Shown piece after piece: positions 32,615-44,543 of a stretch of 64,000 nucleotides of DNA (its first letter is position 1; the number at the start of each line of letters is the position of its first letter). The stretch covers positions 496,001 to 560,000 of the forward strand of contig JAEVLN010000026.1 of assembly GCA_018350325.1 (NCBI GenBank). Reading direction: 5' to 3'. The notes beneath the pieces were generated by a model. The model worked only from the letters and a program-made list of their open reading frames with translations, did not search any database and was not told the DNA's origin. This stretch comes from Globodera rostochiensis (taxonomy: Eukaryota > Nematoda > Chromadorea > Rhabditida > Heteroderidae). The position numbers and the translations under genes are program-made.

Positions 32615-33317
32615 TTGAATTTTTTTGACAGAATTTGTTAAGAAAATTGATCCAATTTGCCCAATTTTTCGTTAAGGGCAGGGGCTGCATTTAAAATTAA
32701 TTAAACAATTCGCTTCAAAAGGTTTATAAAACTGAGGTTTTAGCCTCATTTTGTGGCTTATTGATAGTCCGATGAGGCTAAATATTTAAGTAATGTTTGT
32801 CCATTTTTCCTTTGTGTTTTCATTTTGAATGAAAAGCTTGTTCGGCTTTAAATAATTGGGAATTTTTTTTTAATAAAAAAGCTTATTTTCCATTTTTTTA
32901 ATGCGAAAAAGCTTCACATTTCTGCAAATTTAGTTGCAAATCCCTTAACAAATTTTGGATTTGTTCTTGTTCTGTTCTCAAATTTAGAACAGTTTATCTG
33001 TTCTGTTTCTGTTCTGTTGCGACCTCGAGAACAGAACAGGAACAGACCAGTGTAAAGGGTGGCATCAAATCGTCAACAAAAATATGGTCGAAATCCTTCA
33101 ACAATTGCTTTTTATCGACTTAGAAAAATAAAACTTTTTTTTTTCGGGATTTTGGAAGCTTTATAACATTATAACTCCTTCCAGATTTTGATTTAATCTT
33201 TTTGCTATGTTTTTTCAATACTTTAACAATTTCAGCATTTTACAAAAATTCCAAAACGTAAAAAATGGTTTGAATTCTTTATGCTGAATAAAAAAGTACC
33301 ATCCAGTCAGTTTGTCT
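32615..33317. repeat. 3' flank of H, inverted duplicate of 19457-20170
   Basis: Reverse-complement match to the sequence after SHTH-D, including the CAGAACAG/CTGTTCTG cluster (33000-33050) and CAGTCAGTTTGTCTTTATTTC. No gene is seen. Confidence 0.75.
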
Positions 33318-34639
33318 TTATTTCTTCACGGGTTGTTCCACTTCTATTCTTTCTGTTCTTTTTTTCTTTGAGAGATTCCAGGCCCACAAATTATCATCCG
33401 ACGAGGGCATGGCATGTTTAGAAGTGCTACAATAAGAATCTTTTAAAATAATTATCCTTTATTTTCCGATGTTGAATATTAAAATTTGATTACTCATTAT
33501 CAGCAAAGTTCTCGGTCAATGAATGTTCATCAACGGAATTTTTATTAAATGTTGGATCATCAAATTGTTTTTTCCATCTATATAGTGTTGCTGCCCCAAT
33601 GTTCAGCCTTTTGGCAATATCAGTGACATTTAATTTAGGATTTCTTTGTTTAATTTTGTAATATTTTTTCATCAATTCAAATTTTTCGTTTTCAGAAAAC
33701 GCTTGAAGCCATTTGTTAACAAAAGGCAATGAATGTTCATCAACGAAATTTATAAATTGTTTCTTCCATATATATAAAGTTGTTCTCTCAATGTTTAGAA
33801 TATTGGCAATATCAATTTCGCTAAATTTAGGATTTCTTTGCTTAATTTCATAATATTTTCTAATCAATTCCAATTTCTCGCTTTTGGAGTATATATTTTG
33901 CGCTAAATTAAATTTAATCATTTTTTGAAAAATAAATTCAAAGAATACAATTGACGGGAAGTCCAAATTCTTTTTTCCAACAACGAAATGTGTCTCGAGA
34001 AATGCCCAAATCTTTAATAAGTTTTTTCTGTTCTCCCCGCTGACTCTTTTTGATCTCTTTTATTCTTTCAATAAATTCGCGCTTTTTCTTTTCATAAAAA
34101 TTATTTTTATTTCTTTTTATTTTGCGGCTTAATCCAAATTCTTTTTTCCATTTATAAATTTTCCTGCGATTGACTCCCAATTTGTTTCCAATTTTCTCTT
34201 CAATTTTAACCCTTTCTGCAATTGGATATTTTTCTTTTTTCTTTAATTCTTCTCTTATTTCATGAAATTTGGAAATAATTTTTCGTTTTTCCTTTTCAGA
34301 AAATTCATTTTCATCATTAATTCCTTCAATTGTTTCATCATCACTTTGATCAATGCGATCCGGGTCTTCCTGTGTAAGATTCTGATCAGTCGAATCCGAA
34401 TTATAAACTTCAACATCCTGATCTATATTGTCATCATGATCAGCTTGTTCATTTAGTGCATTTTCTCCCGAGTTTAACGGCGATGTTTCCACTTTTATTT
34501 GTTGATGGCCATCTTCGTCCCATCCTTTCCCATATATTTCATCAAAAGTTGGTCGAATTTTTTCAAATTGTTTTTCATTGACCGATAAAATTAAAAGTAA
34601 TCCATTTAAAAATAAAAATAATATAAGCATCAAATTCAT
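33318..34639 (-). CDS. SHTH-H: secreted helix-turn-helix repeat protein with four HTH units, 402 aa
   Basis: Minus-strand exons 34639-33949, 33902-33494 and 33426-33318 total 1209 bases in frame. Signal peptide MNLMLILFLFLNGLLLILS; block IRPTFDEIYGKGWDEDG; acidic region without the TDQNLTQ duplication of D; HTH units KIYKWKKEFG, TFRCWKKEFG, TLYIWKKQF and TLYRWKKQF. Exon 2 is long because it carries two HTH units joined by PFVNKWLQAFSENEK. Exon 3 gives DNLWAWNLSKKKRTER and ends QPVKK. It is the intact inverted partner of the frameshifted copy D, so the pair shows what D has lost. Confidence 0.85.
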
Positions 34640-35480
34640 TTTTTTGAGTAGGAATTCTGTTTAAATTTTTTCTTCAATTTTAATTGAATTGAAAACCAAT
34701 CAAAATATTTAATTCATTTAATGTAAATAAATGCATACCTAAATTGATTTTTTTATATTTTACTTAGTTTATGTCGATAATATGATGTGTTTGAATGTAG
34801 TAAGTATACATAAAATTACACGTTATTGAATACCAATTTAAAAAATATATATATTATATTTCTTAAACTATTTTTATGGCCAATTTATTTATGTTCTGTT
34901 AAAATTAACCGGTTCAGTTTAGACGCATTCATTTTGGCTAGATGTCATCTCTGAAATACCGAAAAATACCGCGAAATCTTTACGAAAAATTGGGTAAAAT
35001 TCTACTGTTTTTGGTGATTTTAAAAACGGTAATCAACTTGCAATATTTAAAATTTGGCGATCTGTTACCAAAATTTCAAATCGAGTCAAGCAGAACCCAC
35101 TAAAAATTAAAAGGAATTCGGTATTACGTATGCCAAAAAAAAATTTTATTTTTTATATTTTTTTCTATTTGAATATAATATTTTTTTTTTTTTTTTAAAT
35201 GTACTAGCAAATTTTCTATTGCAAACTTAAAGAAAGCCCATCTATTTTTCACATCCTTGAAATTATAGGATAAAAAATATATTTCGCCTTCTCTATCTGG
35301 ATCGGTTCCTAAATAAACAGTTTCAAAATTTTCTTCTCGTAATAAAGAAAAATTAATTGGTTAGTAGAGGTCTAAAATTTTTTATCTCTTTTTTTTTAAT
35401 CATTTTAAAACTGCTTTTAAACCAAAAATTTGAGATAAACAAGAAAAACTAAACTTTGAAAAAAGCAAAAGCGGGCAAAA
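34640..35480. other. SHTH-H 5' flank, then AT-rich intergenic DNA
   Basis: 34640-34850 is the family 5' flank on the minus strand (AATTGGTATTCAATAACGTG). The rest to about 35480 is AT-rich with poly-A and poly-T runs and no supported gene. Confidence 0.5.
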
Positions 35481-35651
35481 AAAGAATCATTGCGGAATGC
35501 CAAAAAAATAGAACACAGAATTCGGGCCAAAAAGATACGGAACACGGAAACGGTTCAGAGATGGCTCGGTCGGTATTCGGTATCGGTATTTTGATAAAAT
35601 ATTAATACAGAAAAAAATAACGACCCAAAATTTTTCGATCGTATACCGATC

Positions 35652-36115
35652 CGGGGATCTCAGATTACCTTTGAGTAAAAATGGCAAACGGTTGACCATC
35701 AAGGGGTCCGAATAATGGCATTGTAATGACACCCGTTTTATTTTAGGGGGTGCTTTTTCCATTTTTACTGCATCTTTGTTAAGGAATTTTGAAAAAAGCA
35801 AATTGTTTTGCAAATTCTGCTTTACTTTTAGGGGCGGGGGGGTCGGCGGGAAAAAAATTTGAATTTTTGATTTAATTTATTAACAGATTTGCAACCAAAA
35901 TTTTAAAAACTGAAGCTTTTTAGAAATGGAAAGGTCCGCCGGGAAAAAATTTTTTTGGAAGATTTAAGGATATTTGTTAAGAAAATTGATCGATTTTCCC
36001 CAAAGTCTCAAGAAATGGCAAAATAATGGCAAGTGTAGAGAAATGGCAAATGTAATGGCAAATTTTCAAAATAATGGCATTTGCCATTAAAAAAAAGGGC
36101 AATCTGAGATCCCTG
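35652..36115. mobile_element. hAT-type MITE nested in an older palindromic element
   Basis: Ends CGGGGATCTCAGATTACC and GGCAATCTGAGATCCCTG are inverted repeats, and the flanks ACCGATC and ACCGAATC are near-identical. It sits inside a GGTATTCGGTATCGG-type element (about 35490-36140). The middle holds a copy of the SINE-like repeat (35815-36000) and AATGGCAAATGCC repeats. Confidence 0.6.
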
Positions 36116-36711
36116 ACCGAATCGGTAATACCGAAAGATACCCATTTTTTATTTTTTAAAAACCATTTAATACAGAAAAACTACTAAATCATTGGTTAAA
36201 AGCCATTACAAATTATTTTATAAATATTAAGAAATCACAAGGGCACACTACAGCCTATGTAGTGGCTCCAAAACTTAATATTTCCGACTTTCCCGTAAAT
36301 CCGAATCTTTTGAATCCAATGTTTTTTTTCTAGCATTTTGGTCTTTGGGCATTGCCGAAAACCATTATGAAGAAAGTTACAAGCAAATTAAGATGAATTT
36401 TACCCATTTACAGCTTATTAATATTTCTAAATTTATTGAGTTGTTTTATTTTTTAATATTTAATTTTTATTGAAATAATAATTAACTTTTTCCACTCAGA
36501 AGCCCAACTTTTCGATGACTTAGAAAGGTGCATTTCATTCTTTGCCGATGAATTTGCAAAAATTTAACGAACAAAAAAGTCGATGCTTACAATTAAATAA
36601 AAATATTTTATTATTAACCATAATAATTGTCCTATTCTTTCTATACAAATATGTTGGTGATCATTTTCCTATTTTCTTTAAATGCAAAATTAGCGTCCGT
36701 CCGTCCGTCTT

Positions 36712-39700
36712 TTACGGGAAAATGGTCGGGTAAAGTTGGCAAATGTGATTGTGCGCCAAAATTGAAAGGAATGCGGCCATTGTGATGCCAACCGTGTCAC
36801 CCAATGAGATAACGGACATGCTGAACTCCTTGACCTCTGGTGAAGCCTTAAAGTCAAAATGCAATTTAGTTAATTCAAATTTGTGTTTGTTTTTATTAGC
36901 CGACTCGCCAATTTCTGTTTTATTATTCATAAAAATCTGTCAGGGTAAGTTCCCCCCTTTCCAGCAAATTATAACGTAAATTCAAATAAACATTTTTGAA
37001 ATGCTAAAATGTAATTTAGGAAATTAATTATGTCGTTTGAACTGTCTTTATTTGCTCGAAATTATGTTTATTCATTTTGACGCAAAAGACGAGTTTTAGT
37101 AGGTCATATTTTTTCTAGCTCGGCTGTGCCCCGGCTTGGACCCGCCGGGTTTTCTAGGAAGCCCGGAACCGGTTGATCTGGAAAAATGCCCAATAAATAA
37201 ATCTTTTGAAAATTTAAAAATTAAATTATTGTAAAATTGCTTTACCTTTTTGTGTATCTTGCTGAAAAAGGTGTAAGATGCGCCGCCGATCATTCCTTCC
37301 ATGAAAATAATTGCAAAAATGAAAATTATATGCGAATTGAATTGGAACAGCGCCTGACTGTAGAAGATGATCAGATTGACCAGCTTAATTTTAAAATTTA
37401 CAATAAATTAATGAAAAATTGATGCTCAAAAAAGAATTTCACGGATTCTTATGTGGGACATCCAAAAATATGCACCAAAAATTGCAAAATATGCACATAA
37501 AATGAAAAAATTTGCACATAAATTTTTCCAAATTCAATATAAAATTTTCCCAAATCACGAAAAACTCAATTTTCAGAGATGCATTTTTTAAAAATCTTTA
37601 AAAAGTCAATTTTCAGAGATGCATTTTTTGAAAATCTTTAAAAAGTCAATTTTTAGAGGTGTATTTTTTAAAAATCTTTAAAAAGTCAATTTTTAGAAGT
37701 GCATTTTTTAAAAATCTTTAAAAAGTCAATTTTTAGAGGTGCATTTTTTAAAAATCTTTAAAAAGTCAATTTTTAGAGGTGCATTTTTTTAAAATCTTTA
37801 AAAAGTCAATTTTTAGAGGTGTATTTTTTAAAAATCTTTAAAAAGTCAATTTTTAGGGGGTGCTTTTTTGAAAATCTTTAAAAAGACAATTTTTAGGGGG
37901 TGCATCTTTTGAAATCTTTAAAAAGTCTATTTTTAGGGGCATATTTTCATTTTTATTGCATTTTTGTTAAGGAATTTGAAAAATGGCGAAATATGGATAA
38001 AAATGGCGAAAATGCCAAAATATGCACATAGATAGCGAAATATGCACGAATATGCAAATATGCACATAAATCGCTAAATATGCAAAAATATGCACATGGA
38101 AATGCGTTCTAAACGCTTCAACCCAAGCCAAAAACACGTTTTTAGTGCGTTTCAGGCTGTTCCCAGTTCAGGAAAGAAATATGTATGTGCATATTTTTGG
38201 ATGCCTTACTAATGTGCCATAATATGTGTAAAAAATAAACTTGAAGAAAAGGGAGTAAATATAAAATGAATGATGGCATTTCGATAAAAATGGCACTCAG
38301 TCGAGCCAGGAAAAGGCCGAGCATATGGCAAGTTTGAAACCAGCGAAATTGGCTGGGCAAAGACAAGTCGAAGCTGTGGCCACAATCGAATTTGACGTGT
38401 TGAAGCTGAAGGGAATGGAAACAAAACGAAAAATTTATTAAATTCAAAACTTTTTTGTTTGTAATTATGTAACTTTTTTAATTGATTTCAGGGATCCGAG
38501 AAGGCTAAGAATCGGAGCAAACCACTCCAAACGATCAATGCAATTCATTATTTACCAATCCAGAATTGATCAAAAAGTCCATAATGTACACAACGCAAAT
38601 CGGGATCATGTAACGAAGAAGAGGCTAAAAACAAAAATAAATAATTGGCAATTTTTCTTTTTAGTCCATTTTTTGCCTTTATCATTTTGAGCTTTTGCAC
38701 AAAAGCGAATTCATGCGTTCCGCCGCCGACATTTTTCAAATCGGTGGTGACGTCATCGCAACAATCGATTTGGCCGCCGGCTTTTATTGCCGGCACAATC
38801 CACGAGGACGGCTTCAACAGCTGCGCTCTGTGCACTTGCGGAGAGCGGATTAAAATGGTCCAATAACTGAAAATCTTAAAATTTGTTGCACACAATTTTT
38901 GATACAAAATTTATAATTCTGATGATCGAAAAACTGTTAATTACATTTAATGGAAGCATAAAATTACCAATATGAACTACAACTTTAGAGGATTCAAAAA
39001 AGTACGATAGAAAATACACAGCTGGAACAATTAATATGAGCAGAATGGCATTTTGGGGAGACATGCCGAGCAATTTTGGCTCCGTTAGTGCAGCATAAGC
39101 AACAGAACCGACTATTCCTGACGCTCCGGTGCCTAAAGACCATGCCAAAAGTGTCGATCTAAAATGATCATTTTAACATTTTTTTTGTATATATATCTTT
39201 TGAAAAAGGTGTGGTTAGTTTATGGTAGGCGGCACGGGACCGGAACTAGTACTGAAATGGTCTATTTTTAAATTTTGGTACTGAAATTTTAGTCCCGGTT
39301 TTTCAAAAGTCCTTTAGAATCCCCTTATAATGGTCCCGGTTTTTACCAACCATTTTTTTCTTGTTTTTGTCCAGTAGACCGGTTTTTTTTTGACCGGGAC
39401 CAAATTTAGTCCCGGTTTTTCCAAAAGTCCCGGTCCCGTGCCACCCTAGTTTAGGGTCAATGTCACTGAGTTGTCTTGGAACTGATTTGATTTATATTTT
39501 TTTGGCAATATTTTGCCATTTTTTAAAAAATTTTTATGAAGAATGCAGCCGAATTCTTACGGAATCTCCGCCCCGTATCCCGGGTTTTTTAGGCTACCAG
39601 AACTAAACTGGGACTGCAATTTTTAACGAGATTCCGGCTACGGGATTCCGCTCGAGGCCTTTTTGTAATCCTGGCCCCGTATCCCCCGGTTTTTCGATAT

Positions 39701-40600
39701 TGCCTGGCCCTAATTTTTAGTGCCTAAAATCCCCACTTATCATGTACCTGTCATAATACGAGCTCAGTGCCAAAAAACAAATTTCACCAAATCCCGCGCC
39801 GGCAGAGCCAAACACAACGCCAAGCATGGACATTTGAATTGATGTGCTAATGCCAACCAAAACAAAACTTGTTGCCTGAAGCGAGCAAACCAAAAAATGG
39901 CGAAAACTAAAATGAGAGAGAACAAAATTTGTATATGACCGCGTATTATTTGAATATTAAGATAGGTAGTTCGAATAATCCTAATAATATTTTAAAATAT
40001 TCAAATATCTATTTGAATAAAAAATTCTTTAAACTCAGTAGCTTCGAATTTTACTAAAATTCTGAAGGTATTTAAATAAAACTAACTCCTCGTATATTTA
40101 AAAATTTTCAAATAATATTAGTATTCGAAAAATCTTAAAATACAAATAATACGTCGACATTTATGTATTAATTACATTTAAAATTTGCGCACCTAAATGG
40201 AATGCGATTCATAAAGAAGGCAACGGTAAGTTTAATTGTAAGTGACGGCAGAACATCAGCCAACAGCACGGCACCGGTTGACATCATTCTTTCACAACGC
40301 GGCTTGCCAAGATCGGGCTAATAGCATTAAAATTCTAATGAATTTAGGTAATTAGTTAATATTTAATATAAATTAAATGTTGATGAAGTAAGTAGTTACT
40401 AAGCAGTTCAAAGTTAAATTTTCTGCCAAAGAGTTGTCGACAATGTTGTGCGGACAGTTATGGCAATCGTTTTGCAATTTGATTATATCCTCCGACGCAC
40501 TGATCATTACTGGAACGGGCAAATTGTTGGCCAAGCCAAAAATCAAAAATGCCACAGCATTTCGCAACACAGCGTGCTTTTGGTCATCGGCATTAAACAT
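36712..40600 (-). CDS. cln3: CLN3 (battenin) orthologue, 455 aa, nine exons
   Basis: Minus-strand exons 40600-40400, 40317-40193, 39906-39748, 39158-38981, 38874-38677, 38624-38556, 38405-38241, 37383-37246 and 36846-36712 total 1368 bases in one frame. CLN3 landmarks appear in order: AFLIFGLANNLPVPVMISA, STGAVLLADVLPSLTIK, GSAGAGFGEICFLALSSYY, WSLGTGASGIVGSVAYAAL, LLRYMIPICVVYIMDFLIN, QFRWFQTCHMLG, MEGMIGGASYTFF and a final domain ending HNHICQLYPTIFP. The protein is a multi-pass lysosomal/endosomal membrane protein, mutated in human Batten disease. Intron 5 appears to be GC-AG (AAG|GCAAAA). Exon 4/5 boundaries in the variable loop are the least sure. It looks single-copy and intact, with a minisatellite in intron 7 and a MITE in intron 3. 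Confidence 0.9.
37545..37940. repeat. Tandem repeat, 40-bp unit, about ten copies, in CLN3 intron 7
   Basis: The unit begins AAAAAGTCAATTTTTAGAGG and continues TGCATTTTTTAAAAATCTTT. Copies differ by a few bases. It lies between CLN3 exons 7 and 8 and is flanked by ATATGCACATAAAT-type repeats (37460-37560 and 37980-38100). Confidence 0.9.
39214..39450. mobile_element. hAT-type MITE in CLN3 intron 3
   Basis: Left GGCGGCACGGGACCGG and right CCGGTCCCGTGCCACCC are inverted repeats, and TAGTTTA occurs at both ends (7 bp, possibly 8 before decay). The interior is rich in GGTCCCGGTTTTT. It is related in style to the element at 61043-61624. Confidence 0.6.
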
Positions 40601-41097
40601 TTTAAAATTATCTAATTTTTTAACACTAAATTTTCTGTATATTAAAAATGAAAAGTGAAAGATTAAATTGTAAATGATTGCCTAAATGTAATTGTTACAT
40701 TGATTTTGTTATCAGTCAGTTTTTGAATTTATTTGCAAGAATTAAAAAAAAAAAAAAGTTGTTTATATTTTAATTACCAAAAAAATCGTAAATATTTTTA
40801 TCAACATTTTTGTTTTTAAAATATTAAGAGTTCAGCTGTTTTTTGTAAATTTACTCTTTGGGTAATTGAAAAGAAATGTTAGCATTTTCATAATTAATAC
40901 TTGCTATTTTATGGGAATTCTTAAGAAAATGCAATAAAACCGATTTTTTTAAATTTCTTATCAGACCTGCCCTTAGGAAATTACACAATTACTTACTTGT
41001 GCATTAGATTAAAGTCTTAATTTATTTATTTGATTTAAACTTTATTTGTTTCGACTATTTTTAGTGGCTAAAATCCGCTACCTAATTATGTATTTAC

Positions 41098-41580
41098 TAG
41101 TGTTCGGCAAATGGGGGTTTTCGGTATTCGGTATCGTTGTTATGATCGTCAAATATTTATAAAATTTTAGGTTTATCAATTTTTAAACTTTTCATGAAGC
41201 TTAATATTTATACTTTTATATTATCTTGTCATTATTAATTCTACCTCCTAATATAGCGATATTTTAATGTTTTATGTTTGCCACTCAATTTATTGGCCAA
41301 AATAAGTAATTAAATAATTACTATGTTAAATAATATTTTTTGTTGTTAGCATTTTTTCTATTTATTAAAAAAATGGTTAATTGAGTGAAAATTTCAAAAA
41401 CTTTGATTAATGATCTTTTTTAATTTATGTTATGTTGTAGAATCTGTTGTGTATGTCTTACGTTTCCGTAAAATACCGATACCGAAAAAATCCCGAAATC
41501 CCAAAATTTCTTCGGTCGGTATACCGGTTCGGTAATACCGATAAAAATACCGCGATAATACGGTACAGTGCCGAACACTA
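41098..41580. mobile_element. hAT-type MITE, 483 bp
   Basis: Ends TAGTGTTCGGCA and TGCCGAACACTA are inverted repeats. The flanks GTATTTAC and GTAATTAA match at six of eight positions. The interior has GGTATTCGGTATCG-like repeats. A 95-bp relative is at 48660-48754. Confidence 0.7.
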
Positions 41581-41584
41581 GTAA

Positions 41585-41775
41585 TTAACCCTCGGATTAT
41601 ATTGATCAAAGTGATAATGAAAATGAATTCTCTGAGCAAGAAAAACGAGAAATTATTTACAATTCAAGAAAAAGGAGAAAGTTACAAAAAAAGATTGGGC
41701 TAAAATTGAGGAGAAAATTGGTAAAAAATCGCAACAAAATTTATCAAAAAAGATTTGGCTTTCGTGAAATCGCAG
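41585..41775 (+). pseudogene. SHTH exon 1 relic
   Basis: Starting just after the MITE, ATTGATCAAAGTGATAATG, AATGAATTCTCTGAGCAAG and AAACGAGAAATTATTT encode IDQSDNENEFSEQEKREII. The HTH unit 1 sequence that follows has several frame changes. No start, second unit or exon 3 is present. Confidence 0.75.
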
Positions 41776-41981
41776 AAGTTCCGTCCTTTTAGAATGCCAT
41801 TAGAAGTCGAATAATGTGCTTTATTCCGTAGGTAGATAAGGGTTAAATGTGAGGGACAAGCGGCTTCCCCGGTTCGGGCCGGGGAAAGAAAAGTGGGTCG
41901 GGATCCGGATCCGACTATAAAAGTGATTATTGAGGAAGAGCGGAGGTAGAACAGCGGCGAGTCCCCAGGGGTGGCGATGAG

Positions 41982-42055
41982 GGGACGAAGAGTCCGTTGA
42001 CGAAAAGTCCGTTGACGAAAAGTCCATTGACGAAAAGTCCATTGACGAAAAGTCA
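41982..42055. repeat. 15-bp tandem repeat GACGAAAAGTCCATT
   Basis: About five units of GACGAAAAGTCCRTT end in GAAAAGTCAGGGAACC. A degraded version is at 14710-14765 with the same downstream sequence, so both are parts of one duplicated block. Confidence 0.75.
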
Positions 42056-42274
42056 GGGAACCATAAATAGGTAAGCAAAAAGACTGTTCAAATGAGTAAT
42101 ATTTCTGGCAATAACAATAGGATGGAAAGGTTGTAATAAAATTATTTATTATTCTTTGTAACAAATATTAATATTTACTATGAATTTAAAATTGTTGGGT
42201 ATTAATTGAAAAACACATAATCTAATTTCTTTACTCCATAACACCTTCATTGAGGCAAATATAATTTTTGCATA

Positions 42275-42400
42275 TATTTTTCAATTTTAAATGCATCACA
42301 TTTATTTTGACGATTATTGCTCAAAAAGTCGGAAAACATTTATGTTTATCTGTCCCACAATTGCTGAGGCATTTGAAATGTTCCGTTCTTTTTCAATTAT
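42275..42400. pseudogene. SHTH signal-peptide relic joined to Sre last-exon relic
   Basis: TTTTAAATGCATCACATTT (SHTH leader, plus strand) is followed by TTTGACGATTATTG and then CTGTCCCACAATTGCTGAGGC, the reverse complement of the Sre C-terminus. Both parts are out of frame. The same junction occurs at 14985-15080 and 45010-45110. Confidence 0.6.
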
Positions 42401-42561
42401 ATTAATAAGTTATAGCGTTCAAAAGCTTTTATAATTTAAAACAAATATTAACGTCAAATATATAATTTGTCGCGTTGGATGAAAGTAATCAAATTTTCGA
42501 AGCTTGGGTTCAATAAAAAAAAACAGTAACACAATGTCAATACATAAAATTACATTTCACA

Positions 42562-42995
42562 CGTAGGGCCCTCACCAAATGTAAACTCCCCAAATGTTCC
42601 TATGATCAACGTTTGAAATTATTTAAACTGGAATCTTTGGCATCTCGTCGCAAACTTTTTGATTTCTGCATGATGCACAAAATATGTCACAGTCACACTC
42701 ATTTCAACCCAAAAGATATAATTCCTTTCAACACACGCACTAGTCGTCGTCATTCTCTCCAAATCCGCAAAAAAAGAAAAACCCCATTTACTTCCAATTT
42801 ATTCCTTCACCGCTGCACCAATTCCTGGAATTCCCTCCCCTCTGACATTGTCTCAATATCTTCCCCCCAGCTGTTCAAAGCTAAAGTGCTGTCCCACCTA
42901 AAGACATTCGATACAATCTGAATGATTTTATTGATTCCATCATGTTAGTGATTTGCTTGCATTTCCTTTGATGTGATAAATAAATGTAAATAATA
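42562..42995 (+). mobile_element. 5'-truncated LINE (CR1-like) fragment
   Basis: The frame reads RRALTKCKLPKCSYDQRLKL, then FKLESLASRRKLFDFC, MMHKICH, and later FLHRCTNSWNSLPSDIV with a stop after LSHLKTFDTI. The pattern ...Y..RL..L.L.SL..RR...D....KI.H...R..........R..N.WN.LP is the C-terminal end of non-LTR retrotransposon reverse transcriptases of the CR1/Jockey type. The tail ends TGATAAATAAATGTAAATAA. There is no upstream RT domain. Confidence 0.75.
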
Positions 42996-43078
42996 CACCC
43001 AAATCTGGGGCCCTTTGCTAGTCTTGGGGTTTACTAAACCCGGGTTTAATTAATTATTTTATTTTACCATTAAATTTT

Positions 43079-43435
43079 TGGGGTTTAGTAAACCCGGGTT
43101 AGCGCCCGAGTTTAACCGCTTTGAAACGTCTTTTTTTTTAACCTGGGTTAAGTTAACCCGGGTTTAAATTAATTAGTTTATTTTACTAATAAATTTATCA
43201 AAATAAATGGTTAGCCCGGGTATAGGCGAAAATATAGTTTGAAATTTATTTGTAAACAATTGGCATTCAATAACGTGTCATTTTATGTGTTCTTACTACA
43301 TTCATACACACACATCATATAAGACCTTACTTAAGCTTTTCCAATAAAATACTAAGAAAAAAATTCATTTACTTTCATTATATGAATTAAATATTTATAT
43401 TCAATTCTTTCAGAGCCAATAATTTACACAAGAAA
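43079..43435 (+). promoter_or_regulatory. Conserved SHTH 5' flank of copy I
   Basis: Almost the same as 22009-22367, including TGGCAT at 43261-43266 and TTCTTTCAG before the ATG. An extra partial copy of the AAACCCGGG segment lies at 43000-43078. Confidence 0.5.
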
Positions 43436-44543
43436 ATGAATTTATTGCTTTTTTTATTTCTATTTTTAAATGTATTACATTTAATTTTGACGGTTAATGA
43501 AAAGAAAATTCCCCCAACTTTTGATGAAATATATGGGAAAGGATGGGACGAAAATGACCATGAAAAAATAAAAGTGGAAACATCGCCGTTAAACTCGGGA
43601 GAAAATGCACTAAATGAACAAGCTGATCATGATGACAATATAGATCAGGATGTTGAAGCTTATAATTCGGATTCGACTGATCAGAATCTTACACAGGAAG
43701 ACCCGGATTGCATTGATCAAAGTGATAATGAAAATGAAACAATTGAAGGAATTAATGCAGAAAATGAATTCTCTGAGCAAGAAAAAAGAGAAATTATTTG
43801 CAAGTTTCACGCGGTGAAAGAAGAATTAAAGAAAAAAGGAAAATTCTCAATTGCAGAAAGGACTAAAATTGAGTGTAAAATTGGAAACAAATTGGGAGTC
43901 AATCGCGACAAAATTTATAAATGGAAAAAGGAATTTGGCTTAAGTCGAATAATAAAAAGAAATAAAAATAATTTTTATGAAAAGAAAAAGCGCGAATTTA
44001 TTGAGCGAATAGAAGAGATCAAAATGTGCCAACACGGAGAACAGAATAAATTAATTAAAGATTTGGGAATTTCTACAGACACACTTCGTCGTTGGAAAAA
44101 AGAATTTGGACTTCCCGTCGATTGTATGAATTTAAATAATTTATTTCAAAACTTATTAAACTTAATATAGCGCAAAAATACTCCGATAGCAAGAAATTGC
44201 AAGTGATGGGAAAATATTACAAAATTAAGCGAAAAAATCCTAAAATTAGTGACCGCATTATTGTCAATATGTTGAACATTGGTTATTCGTCACTATGTAG
44301 TTGGAAAAAGCAATTTGTAAATTGTGTTTATCAACATCCATTTTCAGAAAATGCCGGAGCTGTTCAGGATCTAATGTAGTGTTTGGACTTTTAATTACTT
44401 TAAAATTACAAAATGTACCAAATTTCATTATCAGCACTTTTGAACATCCAATGGCGTCGTCGGATGATAATTTGTGGGCCTGGAATCTCAGAACTAAAAA
44501 AAGAACAGAAAGAATTGAAGTGGAACACTCCGTGAAGAAATAA
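43436..44543 (+). CDS. SHTH-I: secreted helix-turn-helix repeat protein, 333 aa, three exons
   Basis: Exons 43436-44123, 44171-44375 and 44435-44543 total 1002 bases in frame. Signal peptide identical to E (MNLLLFLFLFLNVLHLILT). HTH unit 1 KIYKWKKEFG, unit 2 TLRRWKKEFG, unit 3 SLCSWKKQF. Exon 2 is one codon shorter than in E at its start. The tail has DNLWAWNLRTKKRTERIEV and VEHSVKK. Differences from E are scattered single residues, concentrated in the linker before HTH unit 1 and in the segment SRIIKRNKNNF. Stop and AATAAA overlap. The gene is intact and its flank is intact. Confidence 0.85.

Noticed and set aside
37545..37940. Possible CRISPR-like array
   Set aside because: The units are directly contiguous and without unique spacers, and the genome is eukaryotic. 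It is an ordinary tandem repeat.
41700..42164. Minus frame with repeated FRQWTFRQWTFRQ
   Set aside because: It is the translation of the 15-bp GACGAAAAGTCC array and its flank.
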